Shown: positions 27,535-36,055, numbered from the stretch's first letter. The stretch is 64,000 bases of DNA from Gaiellasilicea sp963791905 (GCA_963791905.1 CAWBTX010000004.1:62001-126000); one strand, 5' to 3'. Notes: generated by a model from the sequence alone, not told the origin. Made by a program: numbers and translations.

Positions 27535-28040
27535 CCCCCGAGCTGCAGCAGCTCGTCGACGAGGCGGCGATCCGGCGTGTTCTCGTCCGGTACGCACGCG
27601 CGATCGATCGCATGGACTGGGATCTGCTGCGCACCTGCTACCACCCGGGCGCCGTCGACGACCACGGCCTCTACATCGGCGACGTGGAAGGGTTCATCGA
27701 GCTCCTCCGGGAGAAGCTGCCGCTCGACGAGTCGACCACGCACTTCATCGGGAACCAGGAGATCGAGGTCGAGGGCGACGTGGCATTCGCCGAGACGGCC
27801 TGCATCGCGCGTCACCGCCGTCCCGCGGGCGAAGCGAGCTCGGCGACCGACTACTTCGGCTTCGTCCGCTACTGCGACCGGTTCGAGCGACGTGACGGCG
27901 AGTGGCGGATCGCACACCGGGTCGTTGTCTACGAGCCGGGGCGTGTCGACGCCGTCACAGGCGAGCCGGAGTACACCGATCGTCACGCCCGCGACATCCG
28001 CTCCCTGGCGCCCGGCGGCCTGATCCGGCACGACAGCTAG
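27522..28040 (+). CDS. NTF2/SnoaL-like protein
   Basis: 172-residue alpha+beta-cone protein. LQQLVDEAAIRRVLVRYARA, MDWDLLRTCYHPGAVDDHG and RDGEWRIAHRVVVYEPGRV are the usual SnoaL_4-type landmarks, including the Asp-His pair near position 45. ATG 27522 lies inside the cupin 3' end. One of eight members of this fold in the window. Could be a dehydratase, isomerase or small-molecule-binding protein. Confidence 0.85.
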   Translation: MADLTPELQQLVDEAAIRRVLVRYARAIDRMDWDLLRTCYHPGAVDDHGLYIGDVEGFIELLREKLPLDESTTHFIGNQEIEVEGDVAFAETACIARHRRPAGEASSATDYFGFVRYCDRFERRDGEWRIAHRVVVYEPGRVDAVTGEPEYTDRHARDIRSLAPGGLIRHDS

Positions 28041-28477
28041 CCAACCGCGCCGAACGCGAACGGGGCGTCGACGAGCTCGAGGGGAAGCTCCGCGACCACC
28101 GTGCGGCGGGCGATCTTCCACTGTCCGTCCCGGCGGGCGAACTCGTCGTCGTAGCGTCCGGTGTTCCGCAGCCGGACCCGGCCGTCCTCGGAAAGGCGCA
28201 GGCACACGAAGTAGGCGCTCCCACGCGCACCCTCGTCCGTCTCCTCCACGAGCACGTTCGAGATCAGATGGCGCATCCCCGGGGTCGTGGACGAGCGCGT
28301 CGCGACGAACTCCCGGAGCGCTTCGGTTCCGACCACCTCGTCGACTACGGGTGGAGCGAACCTCCCGTCGTCCGTGAAGAGCTGCGCCCAGGCGTCCGCG
28401 TCGCCGCTGTCGAACGTGAAGGCGTAACGCGCATAGAGGTCGTGGAGCGCCGCACGGTCGTCCGGGGTCAGGCTCAT
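28037..28477 (-). CDS. NTF2/SnoaL-like protein
   Basis: 146 residues from ATG 28477. DRAALHDLYARYAFTFDSGD, AWAQLFTDDGRFAPP and RDGQWKIARRTVVAEL show the fold. The long upstream extension in the same frame is rejected because it would read through the promoter and operator. It overlaps the convergent NTF2-like gene by 4 nt and faces the crotonase across the operator at 28519. Function unknown. Confidence 0.85.
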   Translation of the reverse strand: MSLTPDDRAALHDLYARYAFTFDSGDADAWAQLFTDDGRFAPPVVDEVVGTEALREFVATRSSTTPGMRHLISNVLVEETDEGARGSAYFVCLRLSEDGRVRLRNTGRYDDEFARRDGQWKIARRTVVAELPLELVDAPFAFGAVG

Positions 28478-28518
28478 CGAGGAATCCCTCCAGCGTCGAG
28501 GCGGTCGTTGTAGATTCT

Positions 28519-28536
28519 GCCAAACGGATGGTAGAA
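28519..28536. promoter_or_regulatory. Shared operator dyad, N4 class, site 3
   Basis: GCCAAACGGATGGTAGAA, with a strong left half-site. It follows a -10-like TAGATT (28511-28516), so it would cover the transcription start of the crotonase gene. It lies between the divergent NTF2-like and crotonase genes. Confidence 0.6.
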
Positions 28537-28566
28537 GGATCCCCTCTCGACGGAAGGACGAGCTGA

Positions 28567-29394
28567 ATGAAGCCCACTCCATTCGAGGACTACAAGGACA
28601 AGTTCCCGCACATCAAGATGGAGCGCTCGGAGGAGGGCATCCTCCTGATGCAGCTGCACAATGGTGAGGGGGGCGAGTTCGAGTGGTCGTTCGACAACCA
28701 CCACGAGGTCTCGTATGTGTGGCGTGACGTCGGCGGCGACCCCGAGAACAAGATCATCATCCTGACGGGCTCGGGGGATGCGTTCCTGCGCCGCGAGTAC
28801 CTCCACGCCGGCGCGATCGACCGGTCCAGGATGGAGGACGCCGCGAACCGCGCGGTCGAGTGGATCGACGCCCACGGGCACGGGAAGCGGCTCGAGATGG
28901 ATCTGCTGGAGATTGAGCAGCCGATGATCGCGGCCCTGAACGGCCCCTGCTCGATCCACGCCGAGATCCCGCTCCTCTGCGACATCGTCCTCGCGGCGGA
29001 GCACACGATCATCGCCGACGCGGTGCACTTCGAGTTCGGCCTCGTGCCGGGCGACGGCGTGCAGACGATCTTCCCCCTGCTGATGGGCTTCAACAGGGCG
29101 CGCTACTTCATGCTGACGGGGCAGGAGCTCTCGGCACAGGAGTGCCTCGACCTCGGGCTCGTCAACGAGGTGCTGCCGCGCGACCAGGTGGTGCCGCGTG
29201 CCTACGAGCTCGCGCGGAAGATCCTCGAGGCACCGCCGATGACCGTGCGCCTCTTCCGGCCGATCCTCATGCAGCAGGTGAAGCGCCTGATGCTCGACAG
29301 CGTCAGCCACGGCCTGCTCGGCGAGGGGCTCGCGTGGGCGGCGCACTGGCCGCAGAACCAGATCAAGGTGCCCTCGACGCCGTACGACGAGTAG
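28567..29394 (+). CDS. Crotonase-fold hydrolase, 6-oxocamphor hydrolase-like
   Basis: 275 residues. From memory of the family it follows 6-oxocamphor hydrolase closely: TPFEDYKDKFPHIKMER, ENKIIILTGSGDAF, HAEIPLLCDIVLAAE, VHFEFGLVPGDG and RYFMLTGQELSA. His131, His154 and Asp163 align with His122, His145 and Asp154 of that enzyme, and His46 with His45. 6-Oxocamphor hydrolase cleaves a non-enolisable cyclic beta-diketone by a retro-Claisen step without CoA. The gene has its own ribosome site (GGAAGGA) and an operator. A ring-opening role is a good inference; the exact diketone is unknown. Confidence 0.85.
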   Translation: MKPTPFEDYKDKFPHIKMERSEEGILLMQLHNGEGGEFEWSFDNHHEVSYVWRDVGGDPENKIIILTGSGDAFLRREYLHAGAIDRSRMEDAANRAVEWIDAHGHGKRLEMDLLEIEQPMIAALNGPCSIHAEIPLLCDIVLAAEHTIIADAVHFEFGLVPGDGVQTIFPLLMGFNRARYFMLTGQELSAQECLDLGLVNEVLPRDQVVPRAYELARKILEAPPMTVRLFRPILMQQVKRLMLDSVSHGLLGEGLAWAAHWPQNQIKVPSTPYDE

Positions 29395-29407
29395 CGCGAG
29401 GGTGGAC

Positions 29408-29426
29408 CGCCGGCGAACGGCCGGCG
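29408..29426. terminator. Hairpin between convergent genes
   Basis: CGCCGGC, a 5-nt loop and GCCGGCG form a perfect 7-bp GC stem in the 43-nt gap between the convergent crotonase and CMD genes. No T-run follows, so it is a plausible bidirectional terminator of the GC-rich type. Confidence 0.4.
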
Positions 29427-29437
29427 CTCCGCGAGCT

Positions 29438-30142
29438 CTAGCTCTCTGAACCGGTCGAGGCGGCAGGCACCCGGGCGTGGTGGTCCGGAAGGTCGACCTC
29501 GCCGTCGACGAGCGCCTGCACCCACTCCCGCAGCTCTTCGCGCGTGACGTCCGGGATCCCGAAGGCCTGCATGAGGCGGATCGTCTTGACCAGGTGGCCC
29601 GTGAAACAGGTCACCTCGACGGTCGCGCGCACGCCCAGCAGCTTCTCCATGCTCCTGTACTGATCCCCGGACATCGTGCCGTTGATCACGGCGCGGATGA
29701 ACAGCTCCTTCTCCCGTTCCTCCGGCGTGAGGTCGTCGGTTCGCCCGTCGATCAGGGCGAGGATCGCCTCTGGGCGGACGCCGACCGCGGCCGCATCGGG
29801 GGCATGGACGTAGAGGACCCAGTTGTTCCCGAGCTCGTCGCAAAGGACCATGTCAACCCACTCGCGATCCGCATGCGTCATGCCGTCTGGGAACTCGCCG
29901 CGCGTGCGATACACGACGCCGAGATCGCTCATGCCGGCGGAGATGAGCGGGCTGTTCAGCATCGCCGCGAAGTAGGGCTGGACGCGGTCCCCGGGGAACG
30001 CCTTCAACACGTCTGGGTGGCGGAACCGCTTGACGAAGTCGACGTACCCGTACGCGGTCTGCTGGCCGACCACGCGGTCGTAGGCCTCGCGCTCGTCCTC
30101 GCGCACGGCGTCACGGTCGGGCAGCGGTGGGGTCCAGGACAC
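29438..30142 (-). CDS. Carboxymuconolactone decarboxylase/AhpD-like protein
   Basis: 234 residues. The CMD fold is suggested by LGVVYRTRGEFPDGMTHADREWVDMVLCDEL and EVTCFTGHLVKTIRLMQAFG; no CxxC pair is present. GTG 30142 has AGGAG 6 nt upstream, and a -10-like TATGAT (30197-30192) follows the compact operator at 30209. Probably monocistronic. Possible decarboxylase or ring-product hydratase. Confidence 0.75.
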   Translation of the reverse strand: MSWTPPLPDRDAVREDEREAYDRVVGQQTAYGYVDFVKRFRHPDVLKAFPGDRVQPYFAAMLNSPLISAGMSDLGVVYRTRGEFPDGMTHADREWVDMVLCDELGNNWVLYVHAPDAAAVGVRPEAILALIDGRTDDLTPEEREKELFIRAVINGTMSGDQYRSMEKLLGVRATVEVTCFTGHLVKTIRLMQAFGIPDVTREELREWVQALVDGEVDLPDHHARVPAASTGSES

Positions 30143-30192
30143 GGTCGCTCCTCTCTCTGGCGTTCGCTCTCACACTGGGGGATCGCGGGTGA

Positions 30193-31626
30193 TCATAGGA
30201 TGTTCTCCGCCGACCGTTTGGTCGATTGCTTCCACCGACGCGGCAGCGCGAGCGCCGGCAGAAGGGTGAGGGCCGCGAGGACGGCAACGAAGGTGAAGGT
30301 GTAGGAGAACGCGTCCGCGACGCGCACGGCCGCCGCCCCCTCCGGGCCTTCCAGCCGGGTCACTCCCGGCGCCTGCACCTCGACCAGCCCGACGAACAGG
30401 GCGACTCCGGCCGCGGCGAAGACTCGTTGAACCGTGCTCAGAATTGCCGTCGCGCCGGCGATGTCCTCCCGCTTCGCCGAGGTGTAGGCCGCGGTGTAGT
30501 TGGCGATCAGGAGCGCGCTGATGCCGGCCCCACGGACGACCAGGGCGCCGATCAGCAGCATGTAGGAAGTGGAGGGGTCGAGGCGAGTCCACGGAAGCGT
30601 GGCGAGAAGCGCGACCAAGGCGCCGATCCACGCGACGGCCCACGGTCCGTGGCGGTCGGCGATCCGGCCGCCGACGAACATCCCGACGGCGGAGCCCAGG
30701 CCCTGGGCGGCCAGGATCACTCCCGCGGCGACGGCCGTTTCGCCCCGCGCGGCCTCGAAGTAGAGCGGTAAGATCGCCGCGCTGCCGAAGAGGGTCGCCG
30801 CCGTCAGAGCGACGACGAGCGCGGGAACGCCGAGCTCGCGGTGCGAGAGCGTCGAGATGTCGAGGACGGCCCTTCTTCCGAGCCGGCGCGCATGTGGCAC
30901 GAAGGCGACCACGAGCGTGATGCCGACCGCGCTCGCGATCGTCGCGCTCCTCCAGCTGCCTTCGTGGCTGAACTGGGCGAGCCCATAGACGAGGAGCACG
31001 AGCCCGCCGGTGAGCAGGACGAGCCCGGTGAGATCGATGTCTCGCCCGGGCTCGCGATCGTCGGCGGGCAGCGTCCGCCAGGCGAGCAGCATCGCCGCAG
31101 CGGCGATCGGCACGCTCACGAAGAAGAGCCAGCGCCAGTCCAGCACGACGACGAGGAAACCGCCGAGCGCGGGCCCGAAGATCGGTGCCGCGAGGACGTG
31201 GCCGTTGAGAACGCTCATCGCCGCTCCCACACGAACCCCGTCTGCCGCACGGACGACGACGGCGTGCGCGACGGGCGGGATCACGCCGCCGGCGATCCCG
31301 GCGACGACGCGGAAGCCGATCAGGCTCCCGACAGACGGGGCAAAGCCGCAGAGGAGTGACGCGACCAGGAAGACGCCGAGCGCGACGAGCAGCAGTCGCC
31401 TGAGCCCGACCCGGGAACCGAGCCATTCGGCGAGCGCGACCGTCGCCATGAGCCCCAAGACGTAACCCGTGGCGACCCACTGGATCGTCGAGAGCGGTGC
31501 GTCGAGGTCGCGGCTCATCGCGGTGAAGCCGACGTTCACGATCAGGAGATTCAGGGTGACGACAGCCGAGGCGAGCCCCGCCGCCGTGGCCGCCAGCCCT
31601 ATTCCGGCGCGTGGGGCGTTCGACAG
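30193..31626 (-). CDS. MFS transporter
   Basis: About 478 residues with roughly 14 hydrophobic segments (TAAGLASAVVTLNLLIVNVGF, GVIPPVAHAVVV, FGPALGGFLVVVLDWRWLFFV), DHA2 type. The first membrane segment lies upstream of every in-frame ATG/GTG. The only nearby candidate is CTG 31626; an annotation starting at GTG 31539 would cut into helix 1. The start is therefore uncertain. Divergent from LivF. Substrate import or efflux unknown. Confidence 0.82.
   Translation of the reverse strand: MSNAPRAGIGLAATAAGLASAVVTLNLLIVNVGFTAMSRDLDAPLSTIQWVATGYVLGLMATVALAEWLGSRVGLRRLLLVALGVFLVASLLCGFAPSVGSLIGFRVVAGIAGGVIPPVAHAVVVRAADGVRVGAAMSVLNGHVLAAPIFGPALGGFLVVVLDWRWLFFVSVPIAAAAMLLAWRTLPADDREPGRDIDLTGLVLLTGGLVLLVYGLAQFSHEGSWRSATIASAVGITLVVAFVPHARRLGRRAVLDISTLSHRELGVPALVVALTAATLFGSAAILPLYFEAARGETAVAAGVILAAQGLGSAVGMFVGGRIADRHGPWAVAWIGALVALLATLPWTRLDPSTSYMLLIGALVVRGAGISALLIANYTAAYTSAKREDIAGATAILSTVQRVFAAAGVALFVGLVEVQAPGVTRLEGPEGAAAVRVADAFSYTFTFVAVLAALTLLPALALPRRWKQSTKRSAENIL
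30209..30222. promoter_or_regulatory. Compact variant of the shared operator, site c
   Basis: GCCGACCGTTTGGT on the plus strand contains ACCAAACGG on the other strand. It also forms a CGACC-GTTT-GGTCG palindrome at 30211-30224. It lies in the last codons of the MFS gene, upstream of the -10 and start (30142) of the CMD-like gene. Confidence 0.45.
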
Positions 31627-31668
31627 GTGGACGGGTGTCGTTGTAGTCTGAACGGCCTCGGGTCCCCA

Positions 31669-31686
31669 ACCAACCGGCAGGTAGAA
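31669..31686. promoter_or_regulatory. Shared operator dyad, N4 class, site 4
   Basis: ACCAACCGGCAGGTAGAA, similar to site 3 (both share GGTAGAA on the right). It lies 12 nt before the LivF-like start at 31699, with a possible -10 TAGTCT at 31644-31649. Confidence 0.45.
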
Positions 31687-31698
31687 CGAGTCAGCAGT

Positions 31699-32454
31699 AT
31701 GGCGTCGATCGACACGGACAACGGCACGGTGGAGCGCGAGTCGCTGCTCGTCGCCCGCAAGCTCTCTGCCGGCTACCACCGCCACCCGGTCGTGCAGGAC
31801 ATCGATCTCGAGGTGCGCGCGGGCGAGGTGGTCGCCCTCCTGGGGCCGAACGGGGCCGGCAAGACGACGACGCTCCTGACCCTGGCCGGAGAGCTGGCGC
31901 CCCTGTCGGGAGAGGTGTGGCTCCGCGGACGCAAGACGACCGCGCCGTTGCATCGGCGGGCGCGAAACGGGCTCGGCTTCGTCACGGAGGAGCGGTCGAT
32001 CTTCCCGCAGCTGACGGCCGCCGAGAATCTGAAGGTCGGCCGGGGGGACGACGACGCCGCGCTCGACCTCTTCCCCGAGCTCAAGCCCTTGCTGAAGCGC
32101 CGCGGCGGGCTGCTCTCCGGCGGTGAGCAGCAGATGCTGACGCTCGCCCGTGCTCTCGCTCGCAACCCGGTGCTCCTGCTCGCGGACGAGCTCTCCCTCG
32201 GGCTCGCGCCCCTCGTCGTGAACAGGCTGCTGACGGCTGTTCGGCGCGCGGCGGACGAGCGCGGCGTCGGCGTGCTCCTCGTGGAGCAGCACGTCAAGCA
32301 GGCGCTGCGGGTGGCGGACAGGATCATCGTCATGCGGGGCGGGAGGATCGTGCTCGCCGGAACCGGAAGCGAGGTGGAGGGGCAGCTCGAGGAGGCGTAC
32401 CTCTCGGGCAGCCTCGAGGGTGCCGGGGCGGCGGAAGCGTCGACGCCGAGCTGA
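31699..32454 (+). CDS. livF: Branched-chain-type ABC transporter ATP-binding protein (LivF-like)
   Basis: 251 residues, cytoplasmic ATPase. Walker A GPNGAGKTTT, ERSIFPQLTAAENL (the LivF-type Q-loop region), signature LLSGGEQQMLTLA and Walker B VLLLADE, plus EQHVKQAL switch His. It would pair with the LivG domain of the fused protein at 36056. It lies 4 kb away from that gene and next to its own operator. The island context suggests import of the catabolic substrate rather than amino acids. Confidence 0.88.
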   Translation: MASIDTDNGTVERESLLVARKLSAGYHRHPVVQDIDLEVRAGEVVALLGPNGAGKTTTLLTLAGELAPLSGEVWLRGRKTTAPLHRRARNGLGFVTEERSIFPQLTAAENLKVGRGDDDAALDLFPELKPLLKRRGGLLSGGEQQMLTLARALARNPVLLLADELSLGLAPLVVNRLLTAVRRAADERGVGVLLVEQHVKQALRVADRIIVMRGGRIVLAGTGSEVEGQLEEAYLSGSLEGAGAAEASTPS

Positions 32455-32954
32455 CCCACTCGCCGCTCGCCGCGCGTCTGCAGGTCCTCGAGGACGAGCG
32501 GTCGATCCTGCGGACGCTGTACGCCTACGGTCACGCGATCGACTATGGGCTCGAAGACGAGTTCCGGGACTGCTGGGTCGAGGACGCGGTCCTCCGGTGG
32601 GCACCGACTGCGGAGAGAGACCTACCGGGCTTCGGCGAGCGCGGCTTCGAGGGCCGAGACGAGATCGTCGGCGCCTTCCGCGCCCATACGCACGCACCGG
32701 AGATGTTCCACAAGCACCTCCTGTTCCAGCCACGCGTGCGTCTCGACGGGGACCGCGCCGCGGTCGAGAGTGGCTTCGCGCGCCTGGACGAGTCGGAAGG
32801 CGGCCCGGTCCTGCGCAGCTTCGGCCGCTATGTGGATTCGCTCGTCCGCTGCCCCGACGGTCACTGGCGCTTCGAGCGGCGCGAGGCGTTCGTCGAGACG
32901 ACGATGGCGCGCGGCTCGATGTCCTCGGGCGGCTCGAGCCCCCAGCGCTCGTAG
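32451..32954 (+). CDS. NTF2/SnoaL-like protein with probable CTG start
   Basis: Coding sense (LAARLQVLEDERSILRTLY, AYGHAIDYGLEDEFRDCW, DGHWRFERREAFV) runs unbroken from just after the LivF stop to 32954, about 167 residues. The first in-frame ATG is at 32703, inside the fold, and no GTG or TTG precedes it. CTG 32451 overlaps the LivF stop as CTGA, in the same geometry as the GTGA/ATGA overlaps elsewhere, so CTG is the likely start. The 3' end overlaps the convergent VOC gene by 94 nt. Confidence 0.75.
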   Translation: MTHSPLAARLQVLEDERSILRTLYAYGHAIDYGLEDEFRDCWVEDAVLRWAPTAERDLPGFGERGFEGRDEIVGAFRAHTHAPEMFHKHLLFQPRVRLDGDRAAVESGFARLDESEGGPVLRSFGRYVDSLVRCPDGHWRFERREAFVETTMARGSMSSGGSSPQRS

Positions 32955-33367
32955 AAGGCAGTGCGGCCGGAGGCGTCGATCAGCTCGACGCGGAGGCCGC
33001 TCGTTCTGCCGCGGTGATACGTAAAGACGCCGCCGTAGGACGAGCCGTCCACCTCGAGGGCGAGGCCCGCCTCGTCCAACCGGCGCTTCCCAGCCTCGAG
33101 GTCGTCGGCCCAATAGCCGATGTGGTCGATTCGCGATCCCGCCGTCGCGTCCCACGGGCTGCCGGGTGGTCCTTCGATCAGCTCGAGGTAGGGCGGGCCC
33201 TCGGTGGCGAAGCAGACCCGAATCGTCCATTCGGCGATCCGCCGCTCGACGATGTCGCTCCAGCTCACGCCGAGGGCCTCGGCGAGCTCCGTCCGCGCGC
33301 CCTCGAGGTCCTGCACGAGCAGTCCGACCTGGAAGAACGGCTGAGTCACGGTCTTCGGCGCGGTCAT
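32861..33367 (-). CDS. VOC-family protein
   Basis: 168 residues. VTQPFFQVGLLVQDLEGARTEL begins the first repeat and SRIDHIGYWADDLEAGKRRL the second; Glu in YLELIEGP and in LRVELIDASG complete a typical metal set. Convergent with the NTF2-like gene and divergent from the secreted-protein gene across an operator region. Possible epimerase, lyase or dioxygenase. Confidence 0.85.
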   Translation of the reverse strand: MTAPKTVTQPFFQVGLLVQDLEGARTELAEALGVSWSDIVERRIAEWTIRVCFATEGPPYLELIEGPPGSPWDATAGSRIDHIGYWADDLEAGKRRLDEAGLALEVDGSSYGGVFTYHRGRTSGLRVELIDASGRTAFYERWGLEPPEDIEPRAIVVSTNASRRSKRQ

Positions 33368-33427
33368 CCGCGGGACTGTAACCGGTTCCCGCCGGCGGAG
33401 GATCGCTTTCGATTCCGTCTTGCAACC

Positions 33428-33445
33428 AACAAACGATCCATTTCA
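33428..33445. promoter_or_regulatory. Weak match to the shared operator
   Basis: AACAAACGATCCATTTCA keeps CAAAC and part of the right arm. It lies about 60 nt upstream of the VOC start (33367) and may serve that gene. The rest of the 257-nt region 33368-33624 shows only the stronger dyad at 33513 and the ribosome site of the next gene. Confidence 0.25.
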
Positions 33446-33512
33446 ACGTCACAGGAGAGGCTGCACAGACCCGGGGGAAACGAGGGAGCGGAGGTCCGCG
33501 TGAGGCTTATTG

Positions 33513-33530
33513 ACCAAACGGTTGTTTTGC
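33513..33530. promoter_or_regulatory. Shared operator dyad, N4 class, site 5
   Basis: ACCAAACGGTTGTTTTGC. The 12-nt core AAACGGTTGTTT is identical to that of site 6. It lies upstream of the secreted-protein/substrate-binding-protein genes and opposite the VOC gene. Confidence 0.75.
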
Positions 33531-33624
33531 CTTACTCTCCCCGGCAACCCCACGGTCGGTCTCCCATTGGGTCGACACCGTCGGCTCGCGGTAGCTACGG
33601 CATCAGAGTCGAGAAAGGATCTCC

Positions 33625-34656
33625 ATGACGAAGAGGTATACGGTCCGTGCGGGTTTGCTTGTCGCGACTGCGGCATGCGCCCTCGCCCTGACTGCACAGG
33701 CGTTTGCGGCGCTCACGCCGAAGTTGACAGTCGCGACACGAGAGGCGACGAGCACGACCACGATCACCTACGAGCAGGGCGCGGCCGACGATGTCCTTGC
33801 GCGCGTCACCGTATTCGCCCCGGCGACGGTCTTCGTTCCGGCTGCGCAGACGTCCGGCGACCCGGTCGGCACGGCGACCTTGACGACCGCCGGCGGTGCG
33901 CTCTCGGGCGCGATCACCGCCCGGACCGGCGCCGAGTCCGTGACCATCGGCGGCACGTCGACGACGCTCGCCGCGGCGTGGACGGCATGTGTCGGCTCTC
34001 CCCAGCCCGGGCCCGCCAACACGTCGAACTACTGGGTGATCGAGACGGCCGGAACGCAGCCGCTTCAGATCCCGATCTTCTTCTCCAGCATCAACCAGGA
34101 TCAGCCGTTCGGCGACGTGTTCCTGGCCCAGCTCAACATCTGCTTCCCGCAGACGCTCAGGGTCACGAAGCTCGCGCTCAACCTGGTCGAGTCGATCAGC
34201 GCGTCGCCTGGCTGGAGTGTCTGGCACGTCCAGGCGATTCCGTTCTCCGGCACGGCGCAGAACCCGGCGGGAGGTGCCGAGGCCGAGGCTCAGGACCGGC
34301 TCCCGTGGGACGTCACCCTCGCTGCGAGGAAGGCCACCGGCACGACGGCGAGAGCGCGGTTGCTGGCGCGCGGCAAGGTCGTCGTCTCGGGGAAGGTCGC
34401 CCAGGGGGGCCGGGGCATGGCCGGCGTGACCGTCCAGTTGCTCGCCGGCAAGCGGGTCGTCGGCAGTGTCAAGTCCTCTGCGGGCGGTAGCTACCGCGCG
34501 ACGATCAAGACGACCGCGACGAGGCTCGCCCCTCGCGCTGTCGGGGCCGCGCGCGTCCTGCAAACCTGCGTGGAGCCGAAGTTCGCTCCACTCCCGTGCA
34601 CCTCGTCGACCGTGAGTGGTTTCGACGTCACGGGCGACCCCGTCGCCGTCAGGTAG
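33625..34656 (+). CDS. Secreted protein of unknown function
   Basis: 343 residues with a Sec signal peptide (MTKRYTVRAGLL, hydrophobic core, probable cleavage after QAFA). The middle part is rich in Thr/Ala/Gly and beta-prone. A C-terminal region (ARGKVVVSGKVAQGGRGMAG, VTVQLLAGKRVVGSVKSSAG) looks like an Ig-like or carboxypeptidase-regulatory-type module, ending with a Cys pair. Ribosome site AAAGGA upstream. It precedes the ABC substrate-binding protein and shares its operator, so a role in capture or handling of the substrate outside the membrane is possible. No family recognised. Confidence 0.8.
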   Translation: MTKRYTVRAGLLVATAACALALTAQAFAALTPKLTVATREATSTTTITYEQGAADDVLARVTVFAPATVFVPAAQTSGDPVGTATLTTAGGALSGAITARTGAESVTIGGTSTTLAAAWTACVGSPQPGPANTSNYWVIETAGTQPLQIPIFFSSINQDQPFGDVFLAQLNICFPQTLRVTKLALNLVESISASPGWSVWHVQAIPFSGTAQNPAGGAEAEAQDRLPWDVTLAARKATGTTARARLLARGKVVVSGKVAQGGRGMAGVTVQLLAGKRVVGSVKSSAGGSYRATIKTTATRLAPRAVGAARVLQTCVEPKFAPLPCTSSTVSGFDVTGDPVAVR

Positions 34657-34705
34657 TCAGCGATGACCGGCAAACGTTCACCAGGCATCAGGAGGTAGGT
34701 ACACA

Positions 34706-35953
34706 ATGAGAACGTCGAACTTCTCGATTCGGCTCGCCGTCCTGTCGGTCACGGCACTGGTCGTCGCCCTTGCGGCGGGCGGCAGTGCGGGGGCTCGCAG
34801 CGACGGGGGGGCGCCTGAGTTCAAGATGATGATCATCAGCGGGTTCGGCGGCGTCGCGTCGAACGCCAACCCGGAGATTCTCGAGGGCGCCAAGGCCGCA
34901 GCCAGCCGCATCAACAGGGCCGGCGGTCTGAAGGGGCGCCAGATCGTCCTCACGGGCTGCTCCACGCAGAACTCGACCACCGGTGACGCCGCCTGCGCCC
35001 GCAAGGCGGTCGACGAGGGCTACGAGAACGTCATCTGGCGCTCGAGCTTCGCAGCCGGCTCGTACAAGATCACCGGGACAGCGGGAATTCCCTCGATCGG
35101 AAACGTGGCGACGCTCACGGGCGACTACACGCCGAAGCTGGCGTTCCCGGTCCTCGAGACGTCGCAGAACGATTTCATCGCCGGCATGGCGCTGGCAGCC
35201 CAGAACAAGGATCTCAAGCGCTGGGCGGCCCTCGGCCTGCAGAACTCCGGCTCCGCACTGACCGTCAATCAAACCCGCACGATCGCGCGGAAGTACGGGC
35301 GTCAGTACGTCGGCGGCATCCTCTCGCAGGTGCTGCCGGTGCCCGACTACCTTCCGATCGTGCAGCGGCTGATCGCGATGAACCCCGACACGGTCGTCGC
35401 GTCATTGTCGGTACCGCAGCACATCGCGCTCCAGGCGGCGATGCAGCAGCTCGGCTGGCGGCCGAGGGCGTTCGTGACCAACACGGGCACGGTGACCACT
35501 CAGGTCATCGGGCAGTTCCCGAACAACGGCGGGTCCTCGATGCAGCTGATCGGGGGTGGCAGCACTCCAGACGCGACGGTCGCCAACCCGAACAACAAAC
35601 TGATCACCGCGTTCCGGCGTGACGTCGCCGCGGCCGGGCTCGGCGGCGACGAGGTCAACTACTCTGCCGCCAGCATGATGGGCTGGGTGGCCGTCGACGC
35701 GCTCGGCAAGCTCTCCGCGAAGATCAAGGGCACCGTCAACAAGTCGACGCTCACCGCTGCCGCCCGTGCCACGAAGAAGACGAACCCGATCGACATCTAC
35801 GGGCAATTCAAGTGGGCGCCTGGCTCAGTTGGTCCCGCCGCCGTGCCGAGGCATCGGAACGGCGACGGGTTTGCGCACCGGTGGGTGAACGGAAGGTGGG
35901 TCTCGACCCGCCAGTTCAACACCTGGGAGATCCTCGGCTACAGGCTCCCGTAG
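34706..35953 (+). CDS. ABC transporter substrate-binding protein (Liv type)
   Basis: 415 residues. Sec signal peptide (RLAVLSVTALVVALAAGGSAGA) without a lipobox Cys. Mature part is a periplasmic-binding-protein type I fold: MMIISGFGGVASNANPEIL, AAASRINRAGGLKGRQIVL, DYLPIVQRLIAMNPDTVVAS. AGGAGG lies 10 nt before ATG 34706. Followed by a strong hairpin and then the fused permease/ATPase. It would bind the imported compound; ligand unknown. Confidence 0.9.
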   Translation: MRTSNFSIRLAVLSVTALVVALAAGGSAGARSDGGAPEFKMMIISGFGGVASNANPEILEGAKAAASRINRAGGLKGRQIVLTGCSTQNSTTGDAACARKAVDEGYENVIWRSSFAAGSYKITGTAGIPSIGNVATLTGDYTPKLAFPVLETSQNDFIAGMALAAQNKDLKRWAALGLQNSGSALTVNQTRTIARKYGRQYVGGILSQVLPVPDYLPIVQRLIAMNPDTVVASLSVPQHIALQAAMQQLGWRPRAFVTNTGTVTTQVIGQFPNNGGSSMQLIGGGSTPDATVANPNNKLITAFRRDVAAAGLGGDEVNYSAASMMGWVAVDALGKLSAKIKGTVNKSTLTAAARATKKTNPIDIYGQFKWAPGSVGPAAVPRHRNGDGFAHRWVNGRWVSTRQFNTWEILGYRLP

Positions 35954-35970
35954 CGTAGGGAGGCGACTCA

Positions 35971-36009
35971 TGTGGGTCGGGCGTCGTAGGATTCCACGCC
36001 CGACCCACA
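35971..36009 (+). terminator. Perfect 14-bp hairpin between binding-protein and permease genes
   Basis: The 14-nt arm at 35971-35984 (TGTGGGTCGGGCGT) and its exact complement at 35996-36009 enclose an 11-nt loop. No T-run follows. Placed between substrate-binding protein and permease, it may be a partial terminator or an mRNA-stabilising element that raises binding-protein levels relative to the membrane part. Confidence 0.7.
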
Positions 36010-36055
36010 CTTCCAGCTCGTGTCAGGCAAAACCCACGCCTGAGGTGAGAGCGCG

